Shown: positions 18,174 through 27,424, counted from the first letter of the stretch. The stretch is 64,000 nucleotides of DNA from Pseudovibrio sp. Ad37 (GCF_001623075.1 NZ_LMCF01000067.1:1-64000); one strand, 5' to 3'. Numbers and translations are program-made. The notes: generated by a model not told the origin, from the sequence alone.

Positions 18174-18527
18174 TTAATCCAGAAACTGCCCCGTATCAGC
18201 ACCGTCAAAATAACGGATGGGGATGTCTTTCACATCCTCAATCGGCACAAGGCGTGTGTTGACTGCCATACGGTCATAATCCTCGTCCAGATCGGACCAG
18301 TGAGTGGTGTTTCCGCAGGTTTTACAGGTGTGGAACGCGATCATCTTATCACCCCAAATATAGGTGAATGTCGCATCAGGAGCTTTTTCAATGCTCACAT
18401 TCCTGGGCGATCCGTGCGCCCAAACAGTGCCGTAACGACGACAGGCAAAACACCTTGCGCCTGCCAGCCATTCTGGTTTTTCACGAAATTCAAATTTAAC
18501 TGCACCGCAATGGCATGAACCATACAT
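18174..18527 (-). CDS. GFA-family protein, copy 2 (divergent metal site)
   Basis: A 117-residue paralogue of the preceding gene, alignable along its whole length, from tandem duplication. Cys5/Cys7 and the late CKTC pair are kept, but the first ligand of the central C-x-C-x-x-C cluster is Ala24 (AGARCFAC), leaving Cys26 and Cys29. If that cluster binds the catalytic zinc, as in characterised members, the site would be altered here. The start ATG directly follows a run of G residues. Confidence 0.88.
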   Translation of the reverse strand: MYGSCHCGAVKFEFREKPEWLAGARCFACRRYGTVWAHGSPRNVSIEKAPDATFTYIWGDKMIAFHTCKTCGNTTHWSDLDEDYDRMAVNTRLVPIEDVKDIPIRYFDGADTGQFLD

Positions 18528-18570
18528 CCCCCCAATATACGCACCTAGAACAAATTAGGAACATATACCC

Positions 18571-20121
18571 TTAACCTGCACGAAGCAAGGGCTCTCTATC
18601 CTTGCGTGTACTCGGGTCTGGTGTCGGGATCGGGTCGATATGACTCAGTACGCGCTTGGCTGGCAGCGAGATTGTCGCCTGCGTTCCTTCACGCAGTTTG
18701 GAGGTAAGCTTGAACTCGCCCTCATGCATATGCGCTAATGCTTGCACAATGGAAAGGCCAAGGCCGGTGCCTTGCTCTGCATCCTGAATGGCCTGTGTGC
18801 CCTGACCAAAAGCCTGCAACACGACAGGGATCTCTTCCTCAGGAATACCAGTACCTGTATCGCTCACACTGATGTACTGACCACCTGCATTGTCGATGCC
18901 CACATGAATTGAGATTTCCCCCTCAGGAGGCGTAAATTTCACGGCGTTGGTCAAAAGGTTCAAAACCATTTGGCGCAGGGCTTTTTCATCGGCCCAGACT
19001 TTGCTCAGACCACTCTCGTAGATCTCATGAATCTCGATGTTTTTAGCTGCTGCCCGCAAATGCATCATGTGCTTGCAGGCCGCTGCCACATCCCGCAGAC
19101 AAATAGGCTCTTCCTGTAACTCATAACGGCCTGCCTCAATGCGCGACAGGTCGAGAATCTCATTGATCAGATTGAGCAGATGCTGACCAGACTGATTGAT
19201 ATCCTTGGAGTAATCCAGATAGGTTTTATTATGCATCTGGCCAAGAACTTCGTCCTTCATCACCTCAGAGAACCCGAGAATCGCATTCAGAGGTGTGCGT
19301 AATTCGTGACTCATTGTCGCAAGAAAACGTGTCTTGGCAAGGTTCGCTTCCTCAGCACGGCGTCGTGCTTCCTGAGAAATTGCATTCACCTGTTCCATCT
19401 CGGAGATCAGATGGTCCTTCTCAGCGCGGTATTCCAGCAAGGTCAAAGCAGAGTTATGCAACTGTTTGCTGAGGATATAAAAGAACAACTGCGCCCCAAT
19501 CGCCATCATCCCCATCGCATAATGAGGCATGCTGTCATACTGCCAGAAACTAAAGATCAGTGCGCCTGTAATCGGGGCCGTGGCAGCCAGCAAAGCGCCG
19601 GGGAGAGGGGAAGACAACATGGTCGCCATGGCGATGACGATCAACATGGTTGCAAACTGGAAAACACCAAACCCGTAATCCGTGTTGAACTGCAGGTTGC
19701 CGATAAAAAAGATAGCCCAAACAATGCCATAGAGCATATCACCAGCGAATAGCTCTCTGCGAATTGAGCGCAGATCACCTTCCTGAGCTAAGCTTTTTTC
19801 CATTCGTTTTGTAGAAAGAAGAATAAGGGAGTGAGCGATCAGCATGGCTGCAAGCCAGCCTCCGGCTACTTCCACAGGAAGCCATACACTTGAGATGGTC
19901 GCAGCCACAATGGCGATCATCGGCATGGCGTAGGCCACCGACAATCTGTTCTTCACGAACATCAAAATAAGATCAGCTTCAAAACTGGGTCTCACGCCCT
20001 CAACGGTGCCAAGACGTTCGCGAGCATCCGTTACGGTACGTGCAACCTCACGCCGGCGATTTGCTCGGGCACGATTAATAGTTGTTTTGTCCTTACTATT
20101 CTGCGACGATCCGTTGTTCAT
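18571..20121 (-). CDS. Membrane sensor histidine kinase
   Basis: A 516-residue kinase: a basic cytoplasmic N-terminus, about six hydrophobic segments between residues 55 and 222, a coiled linker, a HisKA dimerisation domain with the phospho-acceptor His272 (SHELRTPLNAILGFSE), and a HATPase_c domain with the N-box (NLLTNAVKFTP), DTGTGIP and GTGLGLS motifs. No receiver domain is fused and no response regulator gene is adjacent, so it is an orphan. ATG at 20121 is chosen over the TTG eight codons upstream. The signal it senses cannot be told from sequence. Confidence 0.92.
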   Translation of the reverse strand: MNNGSSQNSKDKTTINRARANRRREVARTVTDARERLGTVEGVRPSFEADLILMFVKNRLSVAYAMPMIAIVAATISSVWLPVEVAGGWLAAMLIAHSLILLSTKRMEKSLAQEGDLRSIRRELFAGDMLYGIVWAIFFIGNLQFNTDYGFGVFQFATMLIVIAMATMLSSPLPGALLAATAPITGALIFSFWQYDSMPHYAMGMMAIGAQLFFYILSKQLHNSALTLLEYRAEKDHLISEMEQVNAISQEARRRAEEANLAKTRFLATMSHELRTPLNAILGFSEVMKDEVLGQMHNKTYLDYSKDINQSGQHLLNLINEILDLSRIEAGRYELQEEPICLRDVAAACKHMMHLRAAAKNIEIHEIYESGLSKVWADEKALRQMVLNLLTNAVKFTPPEGEISIHVGIDNAGGQYISVSDTGTGIPEEEIPVVLQAFGQGTQAIQDAEQGTGLGLSIVQALAHMHEGEFKLTSKLREGTQATISLPAKRVLSHIDPIPTPDPSTRKDREPLLRAG

Positions 20122-20325
20122 GTATTCTCGGCCTCTGTGTGCCAATAGATTGACGGGATACTTGCTCTTTTGACCAGAATGAACATGATCTCTTAAGATT
20201 GCTCTGATTCATAAGGTTAATGTTGAGTTTACAAGGTCTAAAAAATGCTAGGTTTTTGCCCCATTTTGGGACAAATTCTCTTTTAGATTGTAGGGGCAAC
20301 AGCTCGTGGTTGTTGGGAGGCACCG

Positions 20326-20970
20326 TTGAAACTTTATAGCCATAGGCAAGCGCCTAACCCTTTTCGCGTCACCCTGTTCCTTGCTGAGAAGGGCGTTAAG
20401 GTTAACACTGCCTACGTAGATTTCATGCATGGCGAATTGAAGGCAGATGAGTTTAAAGCGATCAATCCGTTTCAGCGATTGCCTGTGCTCGTGCTGGAGG
20501 ATGGAACCGCGATATCTGAAAGCTGTGCCATCTGTCGCTACATAGAAGAAATGAACCCACTCAAGCCTTTGCTGGGCCAAACGGCCAAGGAAAGAGCGCT
20601 GATTGAGATGTGGAACCGGCGCGCCGATCTGAGGCTGTTAAATCAGATTTCCCAGGTATTCCGCCACACCAATCCGGCTATGGCTCCGCTGGAGCAGCCG
20701 CAGATCAAGGAATGGGGAGAGGCGAACAGGCCTAAAGTTCTGGAGACACTGGTCATTTTTGATAGGCAACTGGCAGACAATCAGTTTGTTGCCGGTGACC
20801 GGTATTCAATAGCTGACATCACATTATTCGCAGCAATCAACTTTGCTCGCGTAATTAAGCTGCAAGTCCCTGAGGAACTTGGTAATCTGCGTAGATGGTA
20901 TGCAAAAATGACAGAGCGTCCGGGCGTGCAGGCAGCCCTTCAGGTGATGAAAGAGACCTCCAGCGCCTAA
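20326..20970 (+). CDS. Glutathione S-transferase family protein
   Basis: A 214-residue cytosolic GST: a thioredoxin-fold N-terminal domain with the conserved cis-Pro segment (QRLPVLVLEDG near residue 52) and the glutathione-contacting ES pair (AISESCAICRYIEE), followed by an all-helical C-terminal domain (DRYSIADITLFA). The start is TTG at 20326 with GGGAGG seven bases upstream; no better ATG exists. The next gene overlaps its 3' end. Confidence 0.88.
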   Translation: MKLYSHRQAPNPFRVTLFLAEKGVKVNTAYVDFMHGELKADEFKAINPFQRLPVLVLEDGTAISESCAICRYIEEMNPLKPLLGQTAKERALIEMWNRRADLRLLNQISQVFRHTNPAMAPLEQPQIKEWGEANRPKVLETLVIFDRQLADNQFVAGDRYSIADITLFAAINFARVIKLQVPEELGNLRRWYAKMTERPGVQAALQVMKETSSA

Positions 20971-21584
20971 GAGAGCGCATTGCTGCGTGCAGGGTCTGTG
21001 TGGAGCAGCCCATCCGCCAGCCATTGCCTCACGAGCCAAGGCCCGTTGTTGTACTGTCCTCAACGGCACGCATCGCCATATGCGGTCAGGCACCGGGAAC
21101 GCGTGTCCACGCCTCTGGCAAACCGTTTACAGACCCATCAGGAGATCGCCTGCGCGACTGGATGGGCATAGGTGAAGAGGTCTTCTACGACCCCGCCAAA
21201 CTTGCAATTATCCCCATGGGCCTGTGTTTTCCGGGATTGGACTCAAAAGGGGGCGACAAGCCGCCGAGGCCGGAATGCAAGAAGACCTGGCATCAAGAAA
21301 TATTCAGCAATATGCCGCAAATTGAAACACTGCTGGCAATAGGTGGCTACGCACAGGCTTACCACATGCCCGAGCTGACCAAAAAACGCCTCTGGGAAAC
21401 AATTGCTGATTTTCGATCAATCTGGGACAGGACAGTCGAGCGCCATGCCCAAGGCCTCGGCCCTCGCGTTCTCCCGCTCCCCCATCCTTCCTGGCGCAAC
21501 AACGCCCACATAAAAAAATACCCCTGGTTCGAAAATGAGCTGCTTCCGCTCCTGAAAGAAGAAGTAAGACGTCTTTTGAGCTGA
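20895..21584 (+). CDS. Uracil-DNA glycosylase family protein
   Basis: Member of the UDG superfamily removing uracil or related damaged bases from DNA. Motif 1 is visible as GQAPGTRVHASGKPFTDPSG (near residue 60), and the C-terminal motif as LPHPSWRN (near 195). A CxxC pair (ACRVC) near residue 33 may be part of an Fe-S site, but the full four-Cys pattern is not clear. The start is uncertain: ATG at 20895 gives a 76-base overlap with the GST gene, and no ATG, GTG or TTG occurs in this frame until after the conserved N-terminal helix. Confidence 0.85.
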   Translation: MVCKNDRASGRAGSPSGDERDLQRLRERIAACRVCVEQPIRQPLPHEPRPVVVLSSTARIAICGQAPGTRVHASGKPFTDPSGDRLRDWMGIGEEVFYDPAKLAIIPMGLCFPGLDSKGGDKPPRPECKKTWHQEIFSNMPQIETLLAIGGYAQAYHMPELTKKRLWETIADFRSIWDRTVERHAQGLGPRVLPLPHPSWRNNAHIKKYPWFENELLPLLKEEVRRLLS

Positions 21585-21818
21585 TTTGAGAGATTCTTTT
21601 TTTATGTGCCTATGAATATGGGATTGGTTTTCTTTGGCTCCTGCTGAAATCCATCTTGATGAAAATAAATTTCATGAAATTAATGGTGTGTAGAACGAAA
21701 ACCTATATTCCTGCATAAATCTTGCTGTTTGAAGCTGGAATAACATTTCACATGACCTTATGCTTCCTGCAATGATTTTGCGCCAAACAATAATTCCGGT
21801 GGGAGATAGGGGTATAAT

Positions 21819-22310
21819 ATGATCGATAGGATCGACCGTCGCATTCTGTCCATTCTACAAGAAGACAGCACCATTCCCGTAGCTGAGATTGGTCGCCGCG
21901 TCGGCCTGTCAACCACCCCATGCTGGCGTCGTATCCAGAAGATGGAAGAGGACGGGGTCATCACCCGCCGCGTTGCAGTGCTTGACCCAAAGAAGGTCAA
22001 CGCCAAAGTCACCGCCTTCGTCGCCATCACCACCAACGAACACACCGACGACTGGCTCCGCAAATTTGCAGATGTCATCCGAGAGTTCCCGGAAGTGGTG
22101 GAGTTCTACCGCATGGCCGGACAGGTAGACTACCTGCTGCGCGTTGCCGTGCCAGACATTGATGCCTACGACGATTTCTATAAGCGGCTGATTGCAAGGG
22201 TAAATATCGCAGACGTGTCCACGTCTTTCGCGATGGAGCAGATCAAGTACACCACCGAACTGCCGCTCTCCTACATCATCGCTGAAAAGCCAAAAGCGAA
22301 CATGTCATAG
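21819..22310 (+). CDS. Lrp/AsnC-family transcriptional regulator
   Basis: A 163-residue DNA-binding regulator: N-terminal winged helix-turn-helix (IGRRVGLSTTPCWRRIQKME, residues 23-42) and a C-terminal RAM effector domain (about 68-150). Such proteins sense amino acids or related small molecules and act as dimers or octamers. The next plus-strand neighbour is 230 bases upstream, so the gene is monocistronic and its target is not evident. Confidence 0.93.
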   Translation: MIDRIDRRILSILQEDSTIPVAEIGRRVGLSTTPCWRRIQKMEEDGVITRRVAVLDPKKVNAKVTAFVAITTNEHTDDWLRKFADVIREFPEVVEFYRMAGQVDYLLRVAVPDIDAYDDFYKRLIARVNIADVSTSFAMEQIKYTTELPLSYIIAEKPKANMS

Positions 22311-22338
22311 GACTTGTTCGGCAAAGCTGAGAACTAAA

Positions 22339-22366
22339 AAAGCCCCGGTCATCTGATCGGGGCTTT
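22339..22366. terminator. Bidirectional terminator
   Basis: The arms 22339-22347 and 22358-22366 (AAAGCCCCG with CGGGGCTTT) flank a short loop. It serves the convergent lrp-type and dehydrogenase genes. Confidence 0.88.
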
Positions 22367-22374
22367 GTGTTTTC

Positions 22375-23256
22375 TTACTTCTTGTTGGCGTTGTTCAGCC
22401 GGGCAATCAGGCTGGAGGTATCCCAGCGATTACCGCCCATGCCTTGAACCTCTGAGTAGAACTGATCGACCAGTGCTGTCACCGGCAGGCGTGCGCCAAC
22501 CTCGTCAGCTGCCTCAAGACAGATCTTCAGGTCCTTGCGCATCCAGTCCACCGCAAAGCCATGCTCGAACTCACCGTCACGCATGGTCTCCCAGCGGTTC
22601 TCCATCTGCCAGGACTGTGCAGCCCCGCCGCGCACTGCTGAAATAGCTTTCTCAACATCAAGGCCGGACTTCTGCGCAAAATGAATTGCCTCAGACAGAC
22701 CCTGCACCAGACCAGCAATGCAAATCTGATTGACCATCTTGGTCTGCTGACCAGCGCCAACAGGACCCATCAAACCGGCAAACTTTGCAAAGCAATCGAT
22801 TAACGGTTTTGCGCGATTGAAGACGTCTTCCTCACCGCCAATCATAACGGTCAGAACGCCATTCTCAGCACCTGCCTGCCCACCTGAGACGGGCGCGTCA
22901 AGGAAGGAAAATCCCCCCGCACGCGCTGCCTCATCCAGCTCGCGAGCCACCTGAGCAGAAGCTGTCGTATGGTCCACGAAGATTGCGCCAGCCTTCATGC
23001 CGTGAAATGCACCGTTCTCGCCAGTCGTGACAGAGCGCAGATCGTTGTCGTTGCCAACACAAGCAAAAACAACGTCACAGCCCTCAACGGCCTCCTGAGG
23101 GGTCAGAGCGAAGGAGCCATCGTATTCTTTGGCCCATGCCTCTGCTTTGGCTGTTGTCCGGTTGTAAACGGTAACGTCATGCCCACCACGTGAGGCCAGA
23201 AAACCCGCCATTGGGTATCCCATAACACCCAAACCAATAAACGCGACCTTTGCCAT
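22375..23256 (-). CDS. Beta-hydroxyacid dehydrogenase (3-hydroxyisobutyrate/tartronate semialdehyde type)
   Basis: NAD(P)-dependent oxidoreductase of 293 residues: Rossmann motif GLGVMGYPMAG (residues 8-18), the substrate-binding signature DAPVSGGQAGAENG (near 120), and the catalytic Lys in GAGQQTKMVNQ (near 170). Candidate reactions are 3-hydroxyisobutyrate oxidation in valine catabolism or tartronate semialdehyde reduction. No pathway genes are adjacent to choose between them. Confidence 0.88.
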   Translation of the reverse strand: MAKVAFIGLGVMGYPMAGFLASRGGHDVTVYNRTTAKAEAWAKEYDGSFALTPQEAVEGCDVVFACVGNDNDLRSVTTGENGAFHGMKAGAIFVDHTTASAQVARELDEAARAGGFSFLDAPVSGGQAGAENGVLTVMIGGEEDVFNRAKPLIDCFAKFAGLMGPVGAGQQTKMVNQICIAGLVQGLSEAIHFAQKSGLDVEKAISAVRGGAAQSWQMENRWETMRDGEFEHGFAVDWMRKDLKICLEAADEVGARLPVTALVDQFYSEVQGMGGNRWDTSSLIARLNNANKK

Positions 23257-23331
23257 CGGACTATCCTTATAATCTTGAATCAGAGCGCAGCAACACTACC
23301 AGCTTCACCAGCAGATACCACGTAAATTCAC

Positions 23332-23436
23332 GAGCGTGCGTTCCGTTTTATTGTATTCAACCAAACGACAAGAATTCGCTCCACCAAAGATGCGGGAGCG
23401 CGATGCGTGAGCGTTACTGAACGCAGCGCGCCCTAG
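23332..23436. repeat. Dispersed repeat, family B copy 2
   Basis: Shares with the copies near 16,195 and 30,478 the GCGTTCCGTTT start, the core AGAATTCGCTC (23371-23381), the run CACCAAAGATG and the GAGCG...GCGTGAGCGTTA tail. It lies between the dehydrogenase and the permease operon. Confidence 0.8.
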
Positions 23437-23450
23437 GTGTACCAATGAAA

Positions 23451-23478
23451 AAAGCGCAGGCTTTTGGACCTGCGCTTT
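23451..23478 (-). terminator. Terminator of the amino acid permease operon
   Basis: Ten-base arms 23451-23460 and 23469-23478 (AAAGCGCAGG with CCTGCGCTTT). Read on the minus strand it ends in a run of T, 26 bases after the permease stop. Confidence 0.9.
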
Positions 23479-23503
23479 CAAGTATTCATCTCTACCTATT
23501 GGC

Positions 23504-24421
23504 TTATCTTTTTAGGTGGCGCGTCAAACGAGCCTCAATGCGATCCCATGCCCGGCGCAATGTCTCCACCATCACCAGATAGGCAATCGCGGCCCAAACA
23601 TACGCCTGGAAGTCATAGGTCCGTGAGAACGCACGACGCGTTTCACCCATCAGATCGTAGATGGTGATGATCGCTACAATCGCAGAGCCTTTGATCATCA
23701 AAATGATCTCGTTGCCATAAGGGCGCAGAGAGACGATCAGAGCCTGCGGTAGAATAATTTTCCAGAAAGTCACCCACTTCGGAAGACCAAGTGCAGAGGC
23801 AGCTTCCCACTGTCCTCTCGCAATGTTCTCAATGGAACCGCGCAGAATTTCCACCTGATAGGCAGCGGTGTTCAGCGTGAACGCCAGAACAGCACAGTTC
23901 CACGCATCCCGGAAGAACCACCATAGATCAACGGATTCCAGTGGCTCACGGAACGTGCCCGCGCCGTAATAAATCAGGAACACCTGCGCCAGCAACGGCG
24001 TACCGCGGAAGAAGTAGACGTAGCCATACGCAATGCTGCCCAAAACACGGTTCTTGCTCATCCGCATGAAGGTCATCGGTATGGAAAGCAGAACGCCCAG
24101 CAGCATGGAAACGCCAACAAGCTTAAGCGTAATGATGAAGCCGGAAACAAATTTCTCACCATACTTGGTCAGGAACTTCGCATTGTGGGTGAGAGAAACA
24201 GGCAACAGACCTTCACCGCCAAACACCAATGCAACGCTGTTTGAATTCAGCAGGAACCATACTATGCCCAGTCCGCTGACAATCCAAAGTGTCAGCCAGG
24301 TGGTGCCAACAATACGCGTTGGCGTCCACGGACGGGATGTCGGAGACGGAGGAGGGGCTTTCGCCTGAATAGCCTGAGATTGAACGTAGCTTCCCGGAGC
24401 GCCGATAGATGCATCACTCAT
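23504..24421 (-). CDS. Polar amino acid ABC transporter permease (HisM-type)
   Basis: Inner-membrane permease of 305 residues with a Pro-rich cytoplasmic N-terminus (about 35 residues), a first hydrophobic segment near 40-60 and a five-helix core. The coupling (EAA) loop is visible as QWEAASALGLPKWVTFWKI. The sequence fits the HisM/ArtM group that imports basic or polar amino acids. It overlaps the upstream permease gene by four bases and would form a heterodimer with its product. Confidence 0.92.
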   Translation of the reverse strand: MSDASIGAPGSYVQSQAIQAKAPPPSPTSRPWTPTRIVGTTWLTLWIVSGLGIVWFLLNSNSVALVFGGEGLLPVSLTHNAKFLTKYGEKFVSGFIITLKLVGVSMLLGVLLSIPMTFMRMSKNRVLGSIAYGYVYFFRGTPLLAQVFLIYYGAGTFREPLESVDLWWFFRDAWNCAVLAFTLNTAAYQVEILRGSIENIARGQWEAASALGLPKWVTFWKIILPQALIVSLRPYGNEIILMIKGSAIVAIITIYDLMGETRRAFSRTYDFQAYVWAAIAYLVMVETLRRAWDRIEARLTRHLKR

Positions 24422-25128
24422 CTGGAGATCTCCCCGCGTTTAGCCCATGCATCCAGGCGGGAAATGCCACCGGAAGAGATCACAGCCAGAACGAGATAAA
24501 TCATGCAAGCAACCGAAAAGAACAGGAACGGTTCTTTGGTGGTACGGGCTGCCATATTGGAATAGCGAATAATGTCCGCCAGACCGATAATGGAGACCAG
24601 AGATGTCTCTTTCAGCAAGATGAGCCACAGATTGCTCAGCGCAGGCAAGGACAGGCCGACGAGCTGCGGCAGGATAACCAGACGCATGGTCTGCACGTAT
24701 CCCAGACCGAGCGCATTCGCACCTTCATACTGGCCTTTGTTGATCGCGCGGAAAGCAGAAAGGAAAGCTTCGGAAGCGTAGGAAGAAAACACAAGCGACA
24801 GGGCAATCATACCTGCCAGAAATGCGTTCACTTCAAAATAGAATTCCCCAAACAATGCAAGCACTTGTTGAATGAGGATCTGACCACCGTAATAGACAAG
24901 GAAAAGGGTTAGAAGCTCGGGAAGTCCCCGAAAAATTGTCGTGTAAATGTTGGCTGCAGCGCGGAGCGAAGGCTCTTCGGACTTCTTCGCAAGCGCCAGC
25001 AGAAAACCCAAAAGCAAGCCAAAGGGAAGACTTGCTAACGCAAGGGAGACGGTCATAACAACGCCAAGTGCTATCTCATCGCCCCAGCCCATGTCCCCAA
25101 AGGACAAGAGTGTGAAAAATTCATTCAT
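24418..25128 (-). CDS. Polar amino acid ABC transporter permease (HisQ-type)
   Basis: A 236-residue permease with five hydrophobic segments and the EAA loop (QYEGANALGLGYVQTMRLV near residue 133). It is the partner of the following permease. It lies 77 bases downstream of a binding-protein gene; a hairpin in that gap probably lowers permease expression relative to the binding protein. No ATP-binding subunit gene follows. Confidence 0.92.
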   Translation of the reverse strand: MNEFFTLLSFGDMGWGDEIALGVVMTVSLALASLPFGLLLGFLLALAKKSEEPSLRAAANIYTTIFRGLPELLTLFLVYYGGQILIQQVLALFGEFYFEVNAFLAGMIALSLVFSSYASEAFLSAFRAINKGQYEGANALGLGYVQTMRLVILPQLVGLSLPALSNLWLILLKETSLVSIIGLADIIRYSNMAARTTKEPFLFFSVACMIYLVLAVISSGGISRLDAWAKRGEISR

Positions 25129-25156
25129 TACGGGGATTGCCCCTATTCTTTTTAGA

Positions 25157-25180
25157 ACGGCGGGAAACTGGTCCCGCCGT
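25157..25180 (-). terminator. Intercistronic hairpin between binding-protein and permease genes
   Basis: Nine-base arms 25157-25165 and 25172-25180 (ACGGCGGGA with TCCCGCCGT) and a six-base loop. On the minus strand only a short T-poor tail follows, so it is more likely a partial terminator or message-stabilising hairpin. Confidence 0.65.
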
Positions 25181-25205
25181 CAGAGTGTATTGCAGCTTGA
25201 CGCCA

Positions 25206-25982
25206 TCACTCTCCGTAGGCGTCAAAGTCGAAATATTTATCGTTGATCTCTTTGTACTTTCCATTCTCACGTAAAGCAATAACCGCTTTGGAGAATAGGC
25301 CTGCCAAGTCTTGGTCGTTCTTACGAACACCTACACCAACGCCTTCACCATGTATCTCTGGAATAGGTGACATGGTACCGAGCAGTTTACAACAATTGCC
25401 GTCCTCTGACTTCAACCAGTCTGAAAGAACAACTACGTCATCAACTGCAGCGTCAAGTCTACCACTTTCCAAATCGAGTTTATATTCATCAGCAGTAGGG
25501 TACAGAGACACTTCTGATTTAGTCAAAATGTCTTCAGCAAACACTGCGTGTGTCGCGCCAACCTGCGCACCTACAAGAGCACCAGACATTCCTTCAATGG
25601 AGGCCTCAGTGATCTTGCTATCGTTTGGTACTGCCACTACCGGAGGGGTCTGGTAGTACTTTTCAGAGAACTGAATGCGCTGCTTCCGTTCTGGTGTGAT
25701 GGACATAGATGCCATGATCGTGTCGTACTTGCCTGCAACGAGGCCAGGGATCAATCCGTCCCAGTCAACCGGCATCCATTCACATTCAACCTTCAGCTCA
25801 GCACAGAGTGCGTTGCCCAGTTCAATCTCAAAGCCAACCAGCTTGCCATCGGCAGTGGTGTAGGCAAATGGAGGGTACGAGGCTTCAGTACCAATTCGGA
25901 CTTTGGTCCATTCCTTTGCCTGAACCTGAGTTGAAGCAAGAAGTGCGAGTGTTGCAACAGTGGCAAAGCGCATGAAGCCCAT
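25206..25982 (-). CDS. Amino acid ABC transporter substrate-binding protein 1
   Basis: Periplasmic binding protein of 258 residues (SBP_bac_3 fold, lysine/arginine/ornithine/octopine group). Signal peptide residues 1-22 end in TQVQA. Ligand-site segments TEASYPPFAY and GKYDTIMASMSIT are visible. A Cys pair of the HisJ type (LCAELKVEC) and a second, adjacent pair (NCCK) are present. The frame is open to 26036, but ATG at 25982 follows an AGGGGAA site. Very similar to the two neighbouring binding proteins. Confidence 0.93.
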   Translation of the reverse strand: MGFMRFATVATLALLASTQVQAKEWTKVRIGTEASYPPFAYTTADGKLVGFEIELGNALCAELKVECEWMPVDWDGLIPGLVAGKYDTIMASMSITPERKQRIQFSEKYYQTPPVVAVPNDSKITEASIEGMSGALVGAQVGATHAVFAEDILTKSEVSLYPTADEYKLDLESGRLDAAVDDVVVLSDWLKSEDGNCCKLLGTMSPIPEIHGEGVGVGVRKNDQDLAGLFSKAVIALRENGKYKEINDKYFDFDAYGE

Positions 25983-26230
25983 TTGTATTCCCCTTTGTAA
26001 ATTCTTGGCAGGGGTCATCAAGATGGCTCCCTGCACAGCCGGAGCGCATATTTAAATGGAAGAAATAAGATTTCAACCTATTTGAGTATGGGTGTCAGCA
26101 GAAAATAGCCAATTAATTCCATCTTGAGAGGAGTAAGTTTCCATTTTGACCAGTTTTAGGCATGGTTGTCCCACAAAACGGTGATGCATCACAGAAATTT
26201 TCCCCAGCTTCGAATCTTTCTTGCTAGCTG

Positions 26231-27007
26231 CTACTCGCCAAATGCATCCTGAGAGAAATACTTGTCATTGATCGTCTTATAGGTGCCGTTTTCACGAATT
26301 GCGAGAATAGCCTGAGAGAAGCGATCCGCTAACTCTTCCTGACCTTTGCGAACACCGACACCGATGCCCTGACCGTGTAGCTCAGGCTGGATTGGCAGAG
26401 AGCCAATGATTTTACAGCAAGAACCCGCTTCAGAATCCACCCAACTCTGCAAAACACCCAGATCATCAATCACGGCATCCAAACGACCGTTTTCGATGTC
26501 CAGCTTGTATTCTTCCGAGGTCGGGTACAGCGACACATCAGCGTCGGAGTAAATCTCTTCCGCCACAACAGAATGGGTGGTGCCGCCCTGTGCGCCAATT
26601 AGCAGGCCTTCCAGAGCTTCAGGAGTGATATCGGAAACGGGAGAATCCTTAGGCACTGCAATGGTTGATGGCGTGTTGTAATAGCTGCGAGAGAACGAAA
26701 TGCGCTCAAGACGCTCTTCCGTGATGGACATGCTGGCGATGATCGCATCGTACTTGCCAGCAACCAGACCTGGGATCATGCCATCCCACTCCTGCGTGCC
26801 CCACTCACACTCAACCTTCATCTCAGCGCAAAGTGCATTGCCAATCTCAACATCAAAGCCAGTCAGAACACCATCTGATCCTGTGAAGTTGAATGGAGGG
26901 TAGGCACCTTCTGTCGCAACACGCAGTTTGGTGATCTCATCTGCCTGAAGGGCTGAAACAGCAGTGAAGCTCATAAGTGTGGCAAGCGCCATACGGGCAA
27001 AAGACAT
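26231..27007 (-). CDS. Amino acid ABC transporter substrate-binding protein 2
   Basis: Second paralogue, 258 residues, signal peptide ending in SALQA near residue 22. TEGAYPPFNF and GKYDAIIASMSIT are the ligand-contact segments, and the SCCK pair is conserved. ATG at 27007 has a GAGGAT site upstream; the longer frame to 27076 adds a hydrophilic stretch unlike a signal peptide. Separated from its neighbours by spacers of about 250 and 420 bases, so it probably has its own promoter. Confidence 0.92.
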   Translation of the reverse strand: MSFARMALATLMSFTAVSALQADEITKLRVATEGAYPPFNFTGSDGVLTGFDVEIGNALCAEMKVECEWGTQEWDGMIPGLVAGKYDAIIASMSITEERLERISFSRSYYNTPSTIAVPKDSPVSDITPEALEGLLIGAQGGTTHSVVAEEIYSDADVSLYPTSEEYKLDIENGRLDAVIDDLGVLQSWVDSEAGSCCKIIGSLPIQPELHGQGIGVGVRKGQEELADRFSQAILAIRENGTYKTINDKYFSQDAFGE

Positions 27008-27076
27008 TAGCGTATCCTCGTTCTTTTTGGCAGAGTGGCCATTTTGGTTGTGCTCTGCATTTGTTGCCAAGGACAC

Positions 27077-27424
27077 TATAAAAAATGCTCAGGACTTCAA
27101 CTGAAATAACGGAGATATCGGAAGAAAAATGCGCCATATGCCGTTATTGTGAAGTGATATCCGTTAATTCAACGGGTTATGTGGAGGAAATATTTCTCCC
27201 GCTTTCTGGGTTAAGTGAGAAAACTATGTCCCTTCACACTCAGAAGAGCGGATTTAGGCTTTCCCGGAATCAATTACAATTTGCCATTTTGAGAGACTAA
27301 ATGAGCCATTCTGCCAAACTGGTGACTTTGATTGGTCAAATTGGCAAAATAAAACCCTCGGGCGCAACACACCCGAGGGTCTCAAAACCATCAGCTGATT
27401 AATCAGTTGAGTGCCAAGTTGTTC
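27077..27424. other. Spacer between binding-protein genes 2 and 3
   Basis: No gene is supported here. The left part is AT-rich and should hold the promoter of binding-protein gene 2. The right part holds the terminator of gene 3 (27354-27380). Confidence 0.6.
27354..27380 (-). terminator. Terminator of binding-protein gene 3
   Basis: Nine-base arms 27354-27362 and 27372-27380 (ACCCTCGGG with CCCGAGGGT). Read on the minus strand it is followed by TTTTATTTT. Confidence 0.92.
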
